Below are positions 61,334 through 64,000 of a stretch of DNA of 64,000 nucleotides, in pieces. Source of the stretch: Myxococcus flavus (lineage in GTDB: Bacteria; Myxococcota; Myxococcia; Myxococcales; Myxococcaceae); NCBI RefSeq assembly GCF_050038885.1, contig NZ_CP143624.1:2976001-3040000 (forward strand), given 5' to 3'. The translations under genes were made by a program, and so were the position numbers. The notes beneath the pieces are model-generated. The model was given only the letters and a program-made list of their open reading frames with translations. It ran no database searches and was not told where the DNA came from. The number at the start of each line of letters is the position of its first letter. The stretch's first letter is position 1.

Positions 61334-62593
61334 ATGCGCGATAGCAACGCGAACGTGTCTCACGCGCCTGGCACCAGCATCATCTACGCGTCGTTCGACC
61401 GCTTTCCCTCCCCCAAGGGCGCCGCGGTGCACATCCGCGCCTTCGTCGAGGCACTGGGCGCGGCCTTTGGCCATGTGGACCTGGTGGCGCTCAAGGACAG
61501 CAGCACCGCGCCCGACGGGCCGTTGGCCCTGGCGGAGGGCGTGACGTACCACCCGCTGGAGTCACGGGGAAAGGACCTGGTGGCGCAGGCGCTGTCATTC
61601 CGCTCGCACCTGGCGGCGTGGTGGCGGGGTAGGCCGCGCGCCACCGTGGTGCACGTGCGCTCCATCTTCGAGGGCTACCCCATCGCCAGCCGGAAGGACG
61701 CGCTGACGGACGCGCTCGTCTTCGAGGTGAACGGGCTGCCGTCCATCGAGCTGAAGTATCACTACCCGGACGTGGCGGACGACGCGGAGCTGCTGCGCAA
61801 GCTGGTGGCGCAGGAGGACCTGTGCCTGTCGCGCGCGGACCTGCTGGTGACGCCAAGCGAGGTAACCGCGGAGTACCTGGTGGCGCGCGGCGTGGACGCC
61901 TCGCGGGTGCAGGTCATTCCGAACGGCGCCGACCTGGAGGTGTTCCGGTACGCGCCCCCGCGAACGCCCGAGCCTGGGCGACCGGTGCGCCTGCTGTACA
62001 GCGGGACGATGACGTCCTGGCAGGGCGTGCACCATGCCATCGAGGCGTGCAGGCTGCTGCGGCGGGACATGCCCACGGTGCTGACGCTGGTGGGGCCACT
62101 GCGCAGGCACGCGAAGCGGGCGCTGATGGACCGGTGCGGCGACCTGCTGCTGGAGGGCGCGGTGGAGCTGCTGGAGCCCCTGCCCCAGGCGGAGCTGGCG
62201 GCGCTGCACCATGCCTGCGACGTGGTGCTGGTCCCCCTGCCCGTGAACGACCGCAACTGCGTGCAGGGCTGCTGCCCGCTGAAGCTGCTGGAGGCGATGG
62301 CCACCGGCACACCCGTGGTGGCGAGCAACCTCCCCGTGGTGCGCCATCTGGCCGAGCCGGACGAGGTGATGTTGATTCGGCCAGGCTCGGCGAAGGCGAT
62401 TGTGGAAGCGGTGAAGGCACTGCGAGCGGACCCGTCCCTGGGCCCCGCGCTCAGCACCCGGGCCCGCGCACGGGTGGAGCGCGACTTCCCGTGGAGCCGC
62501 GCGGGAGAGGCGCTGGTGAACGCCTACGAGACGCGACTCGGGATGGCGCGGGTCAGCACGCGCCGGAGCACCTCCGCCTCGGCGTTGGCCTGA
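61334..62593 (+). CDS. GT4-family glycosyltransferase
   Basis: A 419-residue GT-B glycosyltransferase. IYASFDRFPSPKGAAVHIRAF near the start and the GT4 nucleotide-sugar motif (PLKLLEAMATGTPVVASNLP near 320-339, with the Glu in the E-x7-E position) are clear. Start ATG 61334; a TTG at 61319 is weaker. It converges with the next glycosyltransferase with 70 bp of overlap. The two are likely parts of an exopolysaccharide or LPS locus. Sugar and acceptor are unknown. Confidence 0.85.
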   Translation: MRDSNANVSHAPGTSIIYASFDRFPSPKGAAVHIRAFVEALGAAFGHVDLVALKDSSTAPDGPLALAEGVTYHPLESRGKDLVAQALSFRSHLAAWWRGRPRATVVHVRSIFEGYPIASRKDALTDALVFEVNGLPSIELKYHYPDVADDAELLRKLVAQEDLCLSRADLLVTPSEVTAEYLVARGVDASRVQVIPNGADLEVFRYAPPRTPEPGRPVRLLYSGTMTSWQGVHHAIEACRLLRRDMPTVLTLVGPLRRHAKRALMDRCGDLLLEGAVELLEPLPQAELAALHHACDVVLVPLPVNDRNCVQGCCPLKLLEAMATGTPVVASNLPVVRHLAEPDEVMLIRPGSAKAIVEAVKALRADPSLGPALSTRARARVERDFPWSRAGEALVNAYETRLGMARVSTRRSTSASALA

Positions 62594-63717
62594 AAGCGCG
62601 CTTCGATGCACTGACGGGCGGCGGCGCCGAGCGCTTCGCGTTTCTCGGGAGGCAGGGAGAGCACGTCGAGGCAGGCCTGTCCCAGGTGATTGAGCAAAGC
62701 CTTGGGGACGATGAAGCCATTGCGTCCGTGCTCCACGGCCTCGGGGATGCCACCCGCGTCACTGGCGATGACGGGCCGGGCGCAAGCCATGGCCTCCAGC
62801 AAGGCATTGGGCATGCCTTCCCAAAGCGAGGGCTGGAGGTAGACGTCACACAGGCGCAGGTGCGCGGCGATGGCCTCGGGCGTGTCCAGCGCCCCGGAGA
62901 TGACGACGCGCGCCGCGTCCTCCGGGTGCTCGGCGCGGAAGGCGACGAGGTGCTCGGCGTCGCGGGACCGCACCTCGCCGATGACGAGCAGGCACGCGGG
63001 CCGCGAGCGGCGCACCTCGGTGAGGGCGGAGAGCAGAAAGGGCAGGCCCTTCTTGTGGCGAAGCTCGCCCGAGAAGCCGAGCACGGCCTCATCGACAGCA
63101 ATGCCCAGCCGCTCCCGGAGCGCCGGGTCCGCGGGGCCGGGCGAGAAGAGGGCGGTGTCGACGGCGTTGGGGATGACCTCGACAGTCTCCTCCCGGCCCA
63201 GGAGCATGCACATCTTCCGGCCGAGGTCCGCGGAGGCCGCGGTGAGGACGCGGGCGCGCTGCAGCGTCCACACCAGGCGCGCGAAGTCGCCCGGCGGGAA
63301 CATGAGCTGGTCCACGTCATTGCCCCGGGCGCTGACGACGGAGGCAATGCCCACCAGCTCCGCGAAGGCGACGGCGAGAAAGCCGGGCGGGAACAGGTAG
63401 TGCCCCCACACCAGGTCATAGCGCTGCTTCGCGTGCAGGTACGCGAGCACGTCGAGCGTGTGCTGCATCGACAGGTCCGTGCTGCCGAACAGGCCCAGCC
63501 GGTGGAGCGTCACGCCGCGAGCGAAGGGAGAGACGTCACCTGCGTCCGCCACGGTCTGCAGCGCCCCCGGCGCCGCCGTGCGCGTCCAGGCCAGTACGTC
63601 CACCCGGGCGCCCAGCTTCACCAGCGAGCCCGCGGTGCGCGCCCCGCTCCGGGCCAGTCCTCCGATGTCGGGAGGAAAGCGTTCAGCGAGGAGGAGGACG
63701 CGGGGGCTGTCTGGCAT
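62524..63717 (-). CDS. GT4-family glycosyltransferase
   Basis: A 397-residue GT-B glycosyltransferase. The opening VLLLAERFPPDIGGLARSG is GT4 and the C-terminal site is LQPSLWEGMPNALLEAMACARPVIASDAGG near 300-329, with the E-x7-E pair. ISGALDTPEAIAAHLRLCDVYL is the typical linker. It would add a hexose to a polysaccharide or lipid carrier. The 3' end overlaps the convergent glycosyltransferase gene by 70 bp. Confidence 0.88.
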   Translation of the reverse strand: MPDSPRVLLLAERFPPDIGGLARSGARTAGSLVKLGARVDVLAWTRTAAPGALQTVADAGDVSPFARGVTLHRLGLFGSTDLSMQHTLDVLAYLHAKQRYDLVWGHYLFPPGFLAVAFAELVGIASVVSARGNDVDQLMFPPGDFARLVWTLQRARVLTAASADLGRKMCMLLGREETVEVIPNAVDTALFSPGPADPALRERLGIAVDEAVLGFSGELRHKKGLPFLLSALTEVRRSRPACLLVIGEVRSRDAEHLVAFRAEHPEDAARVVISGALDTPEAIAAHLRLCDVYLQPSLWEGMPNALLEAMACARPVIASDAGGIPEAVEHGRNGFIVPKALLNHLGQACLDVLSLPPEKREALGAAARQCIEARFQANAEAEVLRRVLTRAIPSRVS

Positions 63718-63770
63718 GGCCGGCGAACGCTATCACCCTCTCCCGCCAGCCCGTGGCCGCGCCTGTCCTC

Positions 63771-64000
63771 TCACCGGCCGAAGCCCCCTAGCGCCGTGCG
63801 GCTGAAGCTCGCCGCCCCCTGACTCACTCGCACGGCGGACTGGCTGAACACCTGGAACGCCGCGCGTATCTCCTGTGCGCTCTGGCCCGGCGTGAGGATC
63901 CACTTGTCGTCGATGCCCATGTCCCGGAACACGCGCCGGAAGTCTGTGCTCCCGTCACTGATGCCCATCGCCGCGACGATGTGATTCTCCGCCCGCTTCA
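63771..64000 (-). CDS. Probable VWA-domain protein (3' end only)
   Basis: The last 75 codons of a frame that is open to the right edge. It has AAMGISDGSTDFRRVFRDMGIDD and ends with EIRAAFQVFSQSAVRVSQGA. The last segment matches the closing helix of TerY/YegL-type von Willebrand A domains (recollection). These bind metal ions and protein partners. The MIDAS residues would lie outside the window, so the call is tentative. Confidence 0.5.
   Translation of the reverse strand, partial: KRAENHIVAAMGISDGSTDFRRVFRDMGIDDKWILTPGQSAQEIRAAFQVFSQSAVRVSQGAASFSRTALGGFGR

Overview
The window is high-GC chromosomal DNA whose coding strands carry strong G/C third-position bias. It looks like a Myxococcaceae genome (Myxococcus, Corallococcus or a close relative). 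Supporting signs are a C-terminal MYXO-CTERM-type sorting signal (Cys, membrane span, Arg cluster) on a secreted glycosidase, a sigma-70 family factor paired with a TPR Ser/Thr kinase, sigma-54 regulators, and many lipoproteins and two-component genes. I saw no tRNA, rRNA, CRISPR array or insertion sequence, and no gene-free stretch longer than 300 bases.

Region 1 (1-7.6 kb) is a type VI secretion effector-loading and polyimmunity island. On the plus strand lie the end of a DUF2169 protein, a PAAR-like DUF4150 tip protein, and a HEAT-repeat/ketosynthase-fold fusion whose ketosynthase half appears to lack the catalytic triad. Facing it on the minus strand is a DUF6484 protein, an AHH-family nuclease toxin, three near-identical Imm11 immunity genes and an Imm49 immunity gene. 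The two upstream gaps between Imm11 genes each carry a 15-codon relic of the toxin's 3' end, so the array grew by tandem duplication of (toxin tail + Imm11). GC is visibly lower here than elsewhere.

Region 2 (7.6-22 kb) holds a CinA C-terminal (PncC-type) gene, a lipoprotein class B penicillin-binding protein, a GH15-like glycosidase, a membrane protein, and a six-gene minus-strand operon: membrane-fusion adaptor, MacB/ADOP-type permease, two ABC ATPases, an NtrC-type activator and an NtrY-like kinase. A copy of the adaptor's 3' end sits between the permease and the first ATPase, a scar of a past rearrangement. A sigma-54-like -24/-12 motif lies just upstream of the adaptor.

Region 3 (22-36 kb) is housekeeping and accessory metabolism. 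It has a MatB-like acyl-CoA synthetase, a KaiC-like ATPase with a CheY-like partner, oligoribonuclease, an alpha/beta hydrolase-OsmC fusion, archease, a dienelactone-hydrolase-like protein, a phosphoribosyltransferase, a PRPP synthase paralogue, an enoyl-CoA hydratase, an M1 aminopeptidase lipoprotein, an LpxL-like acyltransferase and alanine racemase.

Region 4 (36-48.5 kb) contains a sigma factor, a zinc-finger/kinase/TPR protein and a metallophosphatase in a row, then a triple universal-stress protein, D-lactate dehydrogenase, nicotinate phosphoribosyltransferase, an FMN-binding split-barrel protein, a lipoprotein and a zinc-ribbon membrane protein.

Region 5 (48.5-64 kb) contains a coupled pair of cell-envelope hydrolases (SGNH lipoprotein and beta-lactamase-fold protein), an XRE regulator, a membrane-anchored GspE-like ATPase with a PEGA protein, a lipoprotein, a histidine kinase and a small conserved protein. 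It ends with a tightly overlapping four-gene operon of mostly unknown function that finishes in a glycosyltransferase, two further GT4 glycosyltransferases, and the 3' end of a probable VWA protein that runs off the window.
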